IMG/VR virus record: IMGVR_UViG_3300046028_002863
Location: 1 to 28,152 of that record
Length of the DNA: 28,152 bases
Source: a virus
Strand: one strand, 5' to 3'
Part shown: piece after piece, positions 1 to 6,951 of the stretch
Layout: each line of letters begins with the position of its first letter
How positions within the stretch are numbered: position 1 is the first letter of the stretch
Notes under the pieces: model-generated
Databases searched by the model: none
What the model was told of the DNA's origin: nothing
Seen by the model: the letters and a program-made list of their open reading frames with translations, nothing else
Position numbers and translations under genes: made by a program

Positions 1-2
1 AC

Positions 3-284
3 GTCCGAGAAGATGAATGGCTAGCTGTTGGAGCGTGGGTTTATGAAAACTTTGACGTACTTAGTGGCGTCTCATTTCTACCGATGGATGATCATACTTA
101 TCGCCAAGCTCCCTATCAAGAGATCACGGAAGATGAGTATGTTGACTGGTGTAGTAAGATGCCTAAGACCATTGATTGGCGAGGGCTTCAATCTTATGAA
201 CACGAAGATACAACATCAGGTAGTCAAGAACTCGCATGCAGTGGCGGTGTTTGTGAGATCGTTGAAATAGGTAAAGTAGGTTAG
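3..284 (+). CDS. nrdJ: Adenosylcobalamin-dependent ribonucleoside-triphosphate reductase (class II), C-terminal fragment
   Basis: The reading frame is open from the first complete codon and ends at TAG 282-284, so only the last 93 residues are present; the start lies left of the window. The enzyme reduces ribonucleoside triphosphates to deoxy forms for phage DNA synthesis, using B12 to make a thiyl radical. The fragment reads EDEWLAVGAWVYENFD, later ITEDEYVDWCSKMP and finally QELACSGGVCEIVEI. This matches the monomeric class II RNR family (Lactobacillus leichmannii type), including the C-terminal redox-relay cysteine pair spaced C-x4-C. It is the only confident plus-strand gene apart from the right edge and converges on the lysis genes across a shared terminator. 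It probably ends the early or middle nucleotide-metabolism arm. The active-site cysteines lie outside the window, so integrity cannot be judged. Confidence 0.88.
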   Translation, partial: VREDEWLAVGAWVYENFDVLSGVSFLPMDDHTYRQAPYQEITEDEYVDWCSKMPKTIDWRGLQSYEHEDTTSGSQELACSGGVCEIVEIGKVG

Positions 285-293
285 ACAAAAAGA

Positions 294-319
294 AACCCCC
301 TAGTTTTCGCTAGGGGGTT
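294..319. terminator. Bidirectional intrinsic terminator between convergent arms
   Basis: A perfect 10-bp stem, AACCCCCTAG (294-303) with CTAGGGGGTT (310-319), has a 6-nt loop. On the minus strand it is followed by TTTCTTTTTG, a good U-tract that ends the late operon after the holin. On the plus strand it is followed by ATTTTG, which can end the reductase transcript. It sits in the 45-nt gap between the two stop codons. Confidence 0.9.
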
Positions 320-329
320 ATTTTGTATT

Positions 330-818
330 CTACGTAAAGAACTTTCGGAGCTTTTTCAATGGACTTGATTCTTTCGACATTTGTTTCGGTGGGGCTGTCA
401 CTGTTGGGGATACTGTGGCTCCTGCTGCAACACCGACCGTCTTCTCAAACGTCCGCATACCAGCAACTCCAAGCATCGCTAAGACAATTGGATAAATTTG
501 AGACGGATCAATTATCGGTAGCTCAACTAGACGAAATCCAACTTTCATTACTGGGGCTGCGATCCAAGTATATGCAAGTGCTGCGCCACAGGTCCAGCCA
601 ATAAATGGACGCCACCCAGCCTGAAACATGTTCCCGGACTGAGCATCAGCTTTGTTTACGTCTATCTGACCCAACAGAAGTTGAGTTTCTCGTTCATCTG
701 CTTGGGAAGCAATTTCTGCCAGACGAACTTCGATCTCCATCCTCTTATCGGCATCGGGAATTAGCTCACGAACTGTTTCGCCGACTTCTCGAATTACGTC
801 GCCAATGATCGGGATCAT
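330..818 (-). CDS. Holin, GTA-type 3TM family
   Basis: A 162-aa protein with start ATG at 818, chosen because it overlaps the lysozyme stop as ATGA (815-818); an open frame upstream to 887 is internal to lysozyme. It begins MIPIIGDVIREVGETVRE and has a charged helical N-terminal half. The block NMFQAGWRPFIGW then leads into a hydrophobic segment (GAALAYTWIAAPV), and a second hydrophobic segment (IYPIVLAMLGVAGM) follows. The WRP-x-IGW signature and layout match the 'holin of 3TMs, gene-transfer release' family (PF11351). The C-terminus is basic (KKLRKFF), as expected for a cytoplasmic tail. It would permeabilise the inner membrane so that the lysozyme encoded just upstream can reach the wall. 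It is the last gene of the late arm, followed at once by the terminator. Confidence 0.85.
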   Translation of the reverse strand: MIPIIGDVIREVGETVRELIPDADKRMEIEVRLAEIASQADERETQLLLGQIDVNKADAQSGNMFQAGWRPFIGWTCGAALAYTWIAAPVMKVGFRLVELPIIDPSQIYPIVLAMLGVAGMRTFEKTVGVAAGATVSPTVTAPPKQMSKESSPLKKLRKFFT

Positions 819-1243
819 CGGTAGTCCTTTCCTGTAAGCATCATATCTGCTAGTCGTATAGCACGTGCTCCGACTTGCTTGGCCCACTTAGACTGCAACA
901 TGCCTCGGCGTGCTCCAGCCCAATCGTGGGCCTTTATTTTGGCCAATGTGTTCTTGAACCCAAGCAAGCCGCCTAGACCCATATTGAAGCACATGTCAAG
1001 GATGACGCGTTGACGAACCTCGTCGAGATCGCGCCACCAAGGTAGTGATTTGTCGAGACTGCGTTCGAAGCGTTTAAGATCGTTGATCAACAGAAGTTCG
1101 ATTTCGTCGTCGAACAGTCCAACGTCGTCAAGGTTGCGCCCGACACCAATAGTAAGTTTACCGACGGTATCCTTGTATGGTTTCGAGCGTGAACCTTCAT
1201 GGAGTCGGATTTGATCGATTAGTCGTTGTTGTTCAGGTGTCAT
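815..1243 (-). CDS. Endolysin: T4-type lysozyme (GH24 muramidase)
   Basis: A 142-aa protein from ATG 1243, which has AGTGAG upstream; an in-frame GTG at 1252 would add three residues. The N-terminal catalytic region reads HEGSRSKPYKDTVGKLTIGVG. Glu16, Asp25 and Thr31 have exactly the T4 lysozyme E-x8-D-x5-T spacing (E11/D20/T26). The helical remainder includes CFNMGLGGLLGFKNTL, also typical of the family. It cleaves the MurNAc-GlcNAc bond of peptidoglycan. No signal peptide or signal-anchor is visible, so export should depend on the adjoining holin. It is separated from the tailspike gene by a 74-nt gap with a promoter-like element, so it may be transcribed independently of the structural genes. 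Confidence 0.93.
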   Translation of the reverse strand: MTPEQQRLIDQIRLHEGSRSKPYKDTVGKLTIGVGRNLDDVGLFDDEIELLLINDLKRFERSLDKSLPWWRDLDEVRQRVILDMCFNMGLGGLLGFKNTLAKIKAHDWAGARRGMLQSKWAKQVGARAIRLADMMLTGKDYR

Positions 1244-1263
1244 AATACTCACTTAAAATGGAT

Positions 1264-1290
1264 AACTGAGCCTATAGCATAGTAGGTAGA
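1264..1290 (-). promoter_or_regulatory. Promoter-like element upstream of the lysis genes
   Basis: In the 74-nt gap 1253-1326 the minus strand reads ACTATGCTATAGGCTCA. Its CTATAGG core and following CTCA resemble the site at 27921-27943, which carries a full T7-type core. TGCTATAGG can also be read as an extended -10 box for sigma70, but no good -35 lies 16-18 nt upstream. Position and orientation suit separate expression of lysozyme and holin. No hairpin terminator is visible in this gap. Confidence 0.4.
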
Positions 1291-1326
1291 AAGGAAAAGT
1301 AGAGAGGGTTTTATTTCGTGGCTGGG

Positions 1327-4300
1327 TCATGGCACCTTCGCGATCAGGAAAGTCGGCGGCTCGCGCGTGGTGTTGCTGCCTGCCAGCAGTTGGTGCGTCC
1401 CCATCGGAACTCCACTCACCGCCGGATAGCGTACGCGGTTATCGTTGGTTGTATTCCAACCGCCTACACTGGCCAACACCTCGGCCGGGGTGTTGGTTGT
1501 GCTGCCGCCCGCGCCCCACCAGGTGACGCCGTCTTTTGACCACCAGATTTGTGCCGTGGTCAGGTTCACAACGACGTCGATGACGTCACCGTTAACGATG
1601 TTGACGCCGGTCTGGGTGGTCGGTGGCGATGACCCCCGAAACAGACCATCCTTGCGCATTGCAAGGGTAAAGGCATCACCGCCAAAGTTGCCAATATACT
1701 GGCTGTTCGCCGCCGCCGAAACGCCGAACAAGCTCTCGCCCTGCACCGCGATAACCTTGATCTGCCAGAACCACCATCCGCTTTGGTTTTGCGGAAACGG
1801 GAAGGTGGCAATCTCTGTGCTGGCGCCCGCCGCCTTGGCAACGGTGTCGTTGGTCGCCAGGGTGGTGCTGTAGGTGGACCCTGTGCCTGCTGCCGCGCCC
1901 GCGACCGCATCCCAAACCGTCGTCTGGGTTCCGATGACACCGCCATCCTTCGACCACGCGCCTGCGACGTCATTCGCTGCAAAGGCTCCGCCGCGCTGAT
2001 CGTATGCCGAAAGGCGCGGGAACAGGTTAGCCAGCAGGGTTCCGGCTAGAGCGGGCCGCACGTCGCCTATCAGATAATCCCGGAACAACGCGCCGAAGGT
2101 CAAAGCAGTAAAAGCTACGTTGCCTGTGCTTGTACCTGCGTTCATCGTCCCAGCGCCGCCGACGACATAGAAATTGTTGATCCAGGGCGCTAGGCCCGTG
2201 ACGGCGTCCCAAGGGTTTGTCGTGTCGACGTAGTTCTTCAAGACGATGTTGTTTTTGAAGCTTGAGTAGACAGTATCAGACGGCGTTGCTTGTCGCCTGA
2301 CCACTTCAGCCTCCATGGTGTTAGCCTCAAACACATAATGACTGGTCGAATTTGCACCAGTCGCTTTACCGCCGAAGTAGGATGGCCCAGCACCATCGCC
2401 TGACGTGTTGCCAGTCATCCCCAGCCAGACGTTGCGCTTGACGATATGATCCCAGCTCTGGCCGCCGTTGGCGGCGTCATCGTTGTTAATAAACGCGTTG
2501 TTGTTAAAAGCATAGCGGCACATGTTGTCTACCAGCATCACGTTCTCGCGCGTGCTCGACCCGCTATAGCCCTGCCACCAGTCACCATGTATGCCAATGG
2601 CGGCAATGATGTTGCGGTCAGTGTTAAAGCAACTTGCATCGGTCGGATTGGATGAACCGCCGTCGCCGCCCAGATAAGCTGCCCGCATCAAGCCATAGGT
2701 GGCGCTCAGGACGGTCGCCACAAAGCCGTTGCCGTAGGTGTTGATAGACGCCGCGAGGTCGGAGATTGTCAGGTTTGCATCGCCGCCATAGGTGCCCAAA
2801 TTGAAGGTCTGCACTGTTGCGCCGTCCACCTTGAGCACAAAGGTCCCGCCCGCCCCAGTGCCCGTCTTGGATACTGTGGCCGTCGTCTGGCCTCCCGGCG
2901 GGGTATAACGCACTCGCAGCGAGGCCACCTCCGGCTGGAAAGCGCCGCCGGTCCAATCTCTTACGGTGTTTCTTGAAACGTAGTGGCACCCACTGAATTG
3001 GTCGCCGACGGATGAGCGGATCGTGTTGCCCCGCGCGTAGCGGGCAAGCTGCAAGGCCCCCGACACAAATTCGGTCGAGACGTCATCCCAATAGCTGAAG
3101 AGCGCCGATTGAGGCGCAGGACCGAAGCCGGGATGAATGCTTCCGTTCCAATAGAAAGTGTCGCGAGTGCCGATGCTGTTGGTGAACCGGCAACCATTGA
3201 ACCAGGCAGGCTTGGCGGTAAAAGCCATCGTCGTCCAATTGCGCTGATCAAAGACAACGCCCGGCCCCCGGAACTCCATCCCATCCCATCCGGGCAACCA
3301 CGACCAACTGGCCGGACTGTTCGGGGTGAAGGCTGCTGCGCGGCCAAGTGTAGCGATGACGCCGCTCGATGTCGTTATGGTGCAAAAGCCCTTGCCGTTT
3401 GCATAGTTATCAGCAGCACTAGTGACTTCGTAAGAACCAGTGGCCGTGATGGTGATCAATGGCGCTTCTGCCGAGGCCGCCCGTGCCGCCGTAATGGCCG
3501 CCGCAATCGTGGTGTAGTCTGCGCCCGTTGGCGCGACGGTCTTCACCCAATCGTTTGCCGCCGCGCGCGGGTAGACCGTCAGGGCGTAGTCACCCCGAAG
3601 ATTGTCCGTTGCTGCGTTTCCAGACGTGATGCCGATTGTGCGGGTCTGCATCGCACCGTTAGCAGGATGGGCGGTCGCAAATAGCCGCGATGCTCCGGTT
3701 TCACTAATTGCCCGCGCACTGGCCGCGTTGAGTGTAACCCAATATCCCCAGCGCACTCTGCTGGTCCCTTTGGCACTGGTATCCACGTAAAAGGACGGAG
3801 TAGTCACATCGACCGTGCCGCCCTCCCAGTTGAACGTCACCTTGGAAATGCCGCCATTGGCGTCTGCATCTACGCCAACCACGATGTTGCTGACCAAACG
3901 TAAATCGGACGGCATAAGCCAGTGAATTGCTGGTTTTGCAGTCGTTCGGGTTGCGTCGGTAAGTTGCGATCCGCCGAGGCCAGACAGGGCTGTGCCGTTA
4001 TAGCTACCACCGATGGACAACAAAGGTGGTCCGCCGGTGATACCACTAGTAATAACATAGTTTGCAGACGCCAAAAGTCTTTCGTTCAAGCTCGCCGGAA
4101 CATACTGAGACTTCGCAGTCAGGTACAGGCCCGTTGCCCGGAAAATAGCATCATTACCCCTAGGCGCAGGAGATACGCTCTGCTCAGCAAAATAATAAGC
4201 CGTTGCCTGATTGACAAGATCGTTGATGCTGCTATTAGCAACCGTACCGCCTTTGTCAATGACATACAGCTTCAGCGCTTCGACAACAGAATCGTTCAAA

Positions 4301-4374
4301 GCCTTTTGGGGCGTGCCTGACTTTGCCGTGATGAAAAGTTCAGCAGCATCTTTGACGTACTGGTTAAGGCTCAT
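1327..4374 (-). CDS. Tailspike / receptor-binding protein with beta-helix and C-terminal lectin-like domain
   Basis: A 1015-aa protein with ATG at 4374 overlapping the previous stop as TAATG. Residues 1-110 are helical and carry a loose internal repeat (ELFITAKSG near 12, LYLTAKSQY near 83), probably the virion-attachment part. Around residue 285 ADYTTIAAAITAARAA resembles the entry strand of parallel beta-helix spikes. A long Asn/Gly-rich stretch such as RYAFNNNAFINNDD suggests stacked beta-helix turns. Residues about 860-995 look like a SPRY/concanavalin-type sandwich (SGWWFWQIKV, later AQIWWSKDGVTWW). The base composition looks richer in G+C than its neighbours: one sample line at 2821-2880 has 40/60 GC against 26/60 at 6061-6120. 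It would bind, and perhaps degrade, surface polysaccharide. Enzymatic activity is inference; I cannot name catalytic residues. Confidence 0.75.
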   Translation of the reverse strand: MSLNQYVKDAAELFITAKSGTPQKALNDSVVEALKLYVIDKGGTVANSSINDLVNQATAYYFAEQSVSPAPRGNDAIFRATGLYLTAKSQYVPASLNERLLASANYVITSGITGGPPLLSIGGSYNGTALSGLGGSQLTDATRTTAKPAIHWLMPSDLRLVSNIVVGVDADANGGISKVTFNWEGGTVDVTTPSFYVDTSAKGTSRVRWGYWVTLNAASARAISETGASRLFATAHPANGAMQTRTIGITSGNAATDNLRGDYALTVYPRAAANDWVKTVAPTGADYTTIAAAITAARAASAEAPLITITATGSYEVTSAADNYANGKGFCTITTSSGVIATLGRAAAFTPNSPASWSWLPGWDGMEFRGPGVVFDQRNWTTMAFTAKPAWFNGCRFTNSIGTRDTFYWNGSIHPGFGPAPQSALFSYWDDVSTEFVSGALQLARYARGNTIRSSVGDQFSGCHYVSRNTVRDWTGGAFQPEVASLRVRYTPPGGQTTATVSKTGTGAGGTFVLKVDGATVQTFNLGTYGGDANLTISDLAASINTYGNGFVATVLSATYGLMRAAYLGGDGGSSNPTDASCFNTDRNIIAAIGIHGDWWQGYSGSSTRENVMLVDNMCRYAFNNNAFINNDDAANGGQSWDHIVKRNVWLGMTGNTSGDGAGPSYFGGKATGANSTSHYVFEANTMEAEVVRRQATPSDTVYSSFKNNIVLKNYVDTTNPWDAVTGLAPWINNFYVVGGAGTMNAGTSTGNVAFTALTFGALFRDYLIGDVRPALAGTLLANLFPRLSAYDQRGGAFAANDVAGAWSKDGGVIGTQTTVWDAVAGAAAGTGSTYSTTLATNDTVAKAAGASTEIATFPFPQNQSGWWFWQIKVIAVQGESLFGVSAAANSQYIGNFGGDAFTLAMRKDGLFRGSSPPTTQTGVNIVNGDVIDVVVNLTTAQIWWSKDGVTWWGAGGSTTNTPAEVLASVGGWNTTNDNRVRYPAVSGVPMGTHQLLAGSNTTREPPTFLIAKVP

Positions 4375-4538
4375 TAGTTAACGATCCCTGATTTAGCAAG
4401 GTGGATTGCATGCCGGACTGTTGCGTAGTGCTTCCGGCTGGTTGGGTAGATGAGCTTAAAAAGCTGTTCTTGATCGTAGATACCATCGTTGAGCAGCCTT
4501 TTAGCCTCCTCGTAGGGTGAAGAACCTTGTTTCGCCAA
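4374..4538 (-). CDS. Small hypothetical protein (54 aa) between internal virion and tailspike genes
   Basis: I place the start at TTG 4538 because AAGGAG (4545-4550) lies 6 nt upstream, and because the longer frame back to 4628 is entirely inside the preceding gene and reads as low-complexity shadow sequence. The protein begins LAKQGSSPYEEAKRLLNDG and ends HAIHLAKSGIVN, with a central QEQLFKLIYPTSRKHYATVR. It is basic and helical, with no membrane segment. EEAKRLL...YDQEQLFKLIYP...HYATVRHAIHLAK has the look of a small winged-helix or HTH-like fold, but I do not recognise a family. Its stop overlaps the tailspike ATG (TAATG), so it is translationally coupled to it. A chaperone or regulator for the spike is possible but unsupported. 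Confidence 0.65.
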   Translation of the reverse strand: MAKQGSSPYEEAKRLLNDGIYDQEQLFKLIYPTSRKHYATVRHAIHLAKSGIVN

Positions 4539-6951
4539 GGTCGACTCCTTTCCCGTTTTCAAAGTCTGGTGGCTTACGTCCGAGTGCTGCTTGCGCCTTC
4601 GGAGCATAGAAGTGGTCATATGTGTCACGCTTTACGCTGCCATTCAATATTGGAGTAATTTTAGCTTCAATTTCTTTGTATTGTTTGCTGTTCGGATCAA
4701 TCTTCAAGAGGCGTGTAGTCGTCTCTGGGTTGTTCCAAGGTTCAAACTGGTTCTTTGCCAGAAGCACCTCTTCTACTCTTTCAAGACTACCGCCGGCCCT
4801 GTTCAGGATCACTGAAGCGACTGCAACCGCATTGGCTGGGTCTTCTCCGATAATCGTACGAACAATAGCGTCTGTCGGGCTAACAAATTTGATATCGCTG
4901 CGACGAATTGGATATGGGCTGGCATTCTCATTCTTCAAGTCAGCTTCCCACTTGTCAATCGCTTCGTCAAACGCCTCATCCGACGTCAACATCCGCTTAC
5001 CCTTGACCGTCACATACGGAGTTCCACGACCATAGTGTTCGCGAATCTGCTTTTGTGTCGCATCTTTCGGGATCGACTCGTCGTACTTGGCCGTCTCAAC
5101 TAGGTGCTCAAGGGACGCATTCATGATGCTGATGCGGTCACGAACTGACGGCTCAAGCTTCTGATCGTTGATGCGCCTTTGTGCGTCGATCTTCTTGCGC
5201 TCCTCGGGCCCAGCCGTGGCCGGATACTGGAACTTAGACGACGCCTTTTCGAATGCACGTTCGTCGAACTGGATGAAGTATTCGTTCTTTCCGGTTGCCG
5301 GGTTCAGACCAAAGACAAGGTTCTGAGTCGGGCTCGGCTTGTCCGGCGTTGCATCGTTGAATGAACCCTTCGTCGTATTCGCTTGACGTGCCACGACAAG
5401 AGCCTGTGTAGCAGCCAGGCGGCTCCCTTGGATGGCCAGAATGCCTTGGTCACGCGTCTCAGGATTCGCCACAAGGGCCTCTAGGGCCGTCCGGGCACCA
5501 GGGGATGCAAAGATGCGCGTACCGGCCCACAGACCGCTTACATCGCGTCTACCGGGCTGTACAGACAGCGCAGCATCGGTCAAGACGTTGTATGCATTGC
5601 CGAAGGCTGACAGGGTGGCTAGGTCCTTGCTTCCGCGCAGGATTTCAACTTGTGATCCTGTGACGGTCGCAGCCATTGTTGGCATCTGGATTACAGCTTG
5701 TTCAGCCGTCAAGTCTTGCAGTTTCGCCTCACCCTTGATGAGTCGGGCAGCGTTGAGCAGATGCTCCTTGCCCTTCTTTGCATCGCTTGTGTTAAAACCA
5801 CGAAGCTCTTGTTCAACCTGATTTTTGACACTCTCATTGAACGGAATTTTACCATCTGCAAAGATTGAATTAAGGACTTGAGTACCACCAAACATCTCAG
5901 CAAGACCGCTGTATGCCCGCATCGACTGACCGGCATTCATCTTGAACTCGGTCTTGAAGATTTCTTGAGTACGTTGAGCTGACTTGAAGTACGACAAATC
6001 ACCGGTAAAGCTGTCCGTGACTTGTTTTTGCAGGTCGTCAAACGTTGTGTTGATGCGGTCTACAAGCTCTTTACTGGCAGACGGACCAAGATCATTAAGT
6101 GCCTTTTGACGTTCACGATTGATCGACAAAAAGATTTGAGGTGTAACTTCGTTAAGGCGCGCTTGACGTTCTGCATCAGTACCAGCGGCAGTGATAAATC
6201 CGTCGATCTGTTCACGCATAGAGGTGACAGTGACGTTAAGCTTGTTAACTGTTGCACCGAACATCTCTTCTTCACGTTCAGGTTTAGCAGCAGCCGCTAC
6301 AGCACGGCCTTCAGCAGCTCGACGAAGTTCATCAGCCTCAGCCTCCCGAGCCCGCTTGAGCCGATCATCTTCAATTGCAATAATACGACCAGCCGTGATC
6401 AGGCTTTCATCTGAGCCGTTTGGATCGAGACCGTGGTCAACCGCCAGTCTACGATAATCGTTATTCCGACTGACAATCGACGCATCGACAGCTTCGTTTT
6501 GTTTGTCGAGAGCTTCTTGTTCGCGGAACAGAACACTGGTAAATCCTGAAGACTTATACTGCTTCATGATGTCCGCTTTATAGTCAGGGAACTGCGTAAA
6601 CAGCTCTTGAAGCCCGGCATCACGTTCCATATCAACTGCACCATAGTTGACACGCCCTTGGCTGGCAGCAGTTTGAACCTTAGTCAGTTTGCCGATCTTT
6701 TGACGAAGAGTCGTTTCAAACGCCGCTGCCGCATTACTCGCAGCAATTCCGCCCTCTTCACGTGCTTCGGCCTTGGCCAGACGGGCATCCTGTGCCTTGC
6801 CACGTGCATAACGGTCACGGTCATCCATGCCGCTGATGAACCCTGAGATCGGCTCAGCAATGGCACCAAAGATGCTCGGCCCCGGCTTGGGTGCATTAGT
6901 CATACCCTTGCCGCTTGTGGGTTGATTCAGAGTGTCGGTTAGACTAGCCAT
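4501..6951 (-). CDS. Internal virion protein with C-terminal SleB-type cell-wall hydrolase domain (gp15-like)
   Basis: An 816-aa protein whose ATG (6951) overlaps the stop of the 1533-aa gene as TAATG. Residues 1-690 are long, charged and mainly helical, with no signal peptide, as in T7-type ejection proteins. The last 128 residues are a SleB/Hydrolase_2-like domain (PF07486 type). They contain RTIIGEDPANAVAVASVILN with putative catalytic Glu703, then LLAKNQFEPW, then YDHFYAPKA. Such domains cut peptidoglycan. In the T7 scheme internal proteins leave the capsid first and form a channel through the envelope; here the wall-cutting function sits at the C-terminus of this protein, whereas T7 has its transglycosylase at the N-terminus of gp16. 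The domain call is strong; equating the N-terminal part to gp15 rests on position and size. Confidence 0.82.
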   Translation of the reverse strand: MASLTDTLNQPTSGKGMTNAPKPGPSIFGAIAEPISGFISGMDDRDRYARGKAQDARLAKAEAREEGGIAASNAAAAFETTLRQKIGKLTKVQTAASQGRVNYGAVDMERDAGLQELFTQFPDYKADIMKQYKSSGFTSVLFREQEALDKQNEAVDASIVSRNNDYRRLAVDHGLDPNGSDESLITAGRIIAIEDDRLKRAREAEADELRRAAEGRAVAAAAKPEREEEMFGATVNKLNVTVTSMREQIDGFITAAGTDAERQARLNEVTPQIFLSINRERQKALNDLGPSASKELVDRINTTFDDLQKQVTDSFTGDLSYFKSAQRTQEIFKTEFKMNAGQSMRAYSGLAEMFGGTQVLNSIFADGKIPFNESVKNQVEQELRGFNTSDAKKGKEHLLNAARLIKGEAKLQDLTAEQAVIQMPTMAATVTGSQVEILRGSKDLATLSAFGNAYNVLTDAALSVQPGRRDVSGLWAGTRIFASPGARTALEALVANPETRDQGILAIQGSRLAATQALVVARQANTTKGSFNDATPDKPSPTQNLVFGLNPATGKNEYFIQFDERAFEKASSKFQYPATAGPEERKKIDAQRRINDQKLEPSVRDRISIMNASLEHLVETAKYDESIPKDATQKQIREHYGRGTPYVTVKGKRMLTSDEAFDEAIDKWEADLKNENASPYPIRRSDIKFVSPTDAIVRTIIGEDPANAVAVASVILNRAGGSLERVEEVLLAKNQFEPWNNPETTTRLLKIDPNSKQYKEIEAKITPILNGSVKRDTYDHFYAPKAQAALGRKPPDFENGKGVDLGETRFFTLRGG
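4545..4550 (-). promoter_or_regulatory. Ribosome binding site that selects a TTG start
   Basis: The minus strand carries AAAGGAG ending at 4545, 6 nt before TTG 4538. It lies inside the last codons of the SleB-domain protein and decides the start of the 54-aa gene. Confidence 0.7.

Noticed and set aside
359-808. Two adjacent plus-strand frames (81 and 67 aa) that look like a small operon
   Set aside because: They lie exactly opposite the holin gene, which has clear family motifs and an ATGA coupling to lysozyme.
1566-3347. Several 90-140 aa frames on the minus strand inside the tailspike region, suggesting a broken gene
   Set aside because: The 1015-aa frame is uninterrupted; the others are Arg/Pro-rich shadows of GC-rich sequence.
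4374-4628. 84-aa version of the small gene before the spike
   Set aside because: The extra 30 residues come from inside the SleB-domain gene and have no ribosome binding site; TTG 4538 has AAGGAG at good spacing.
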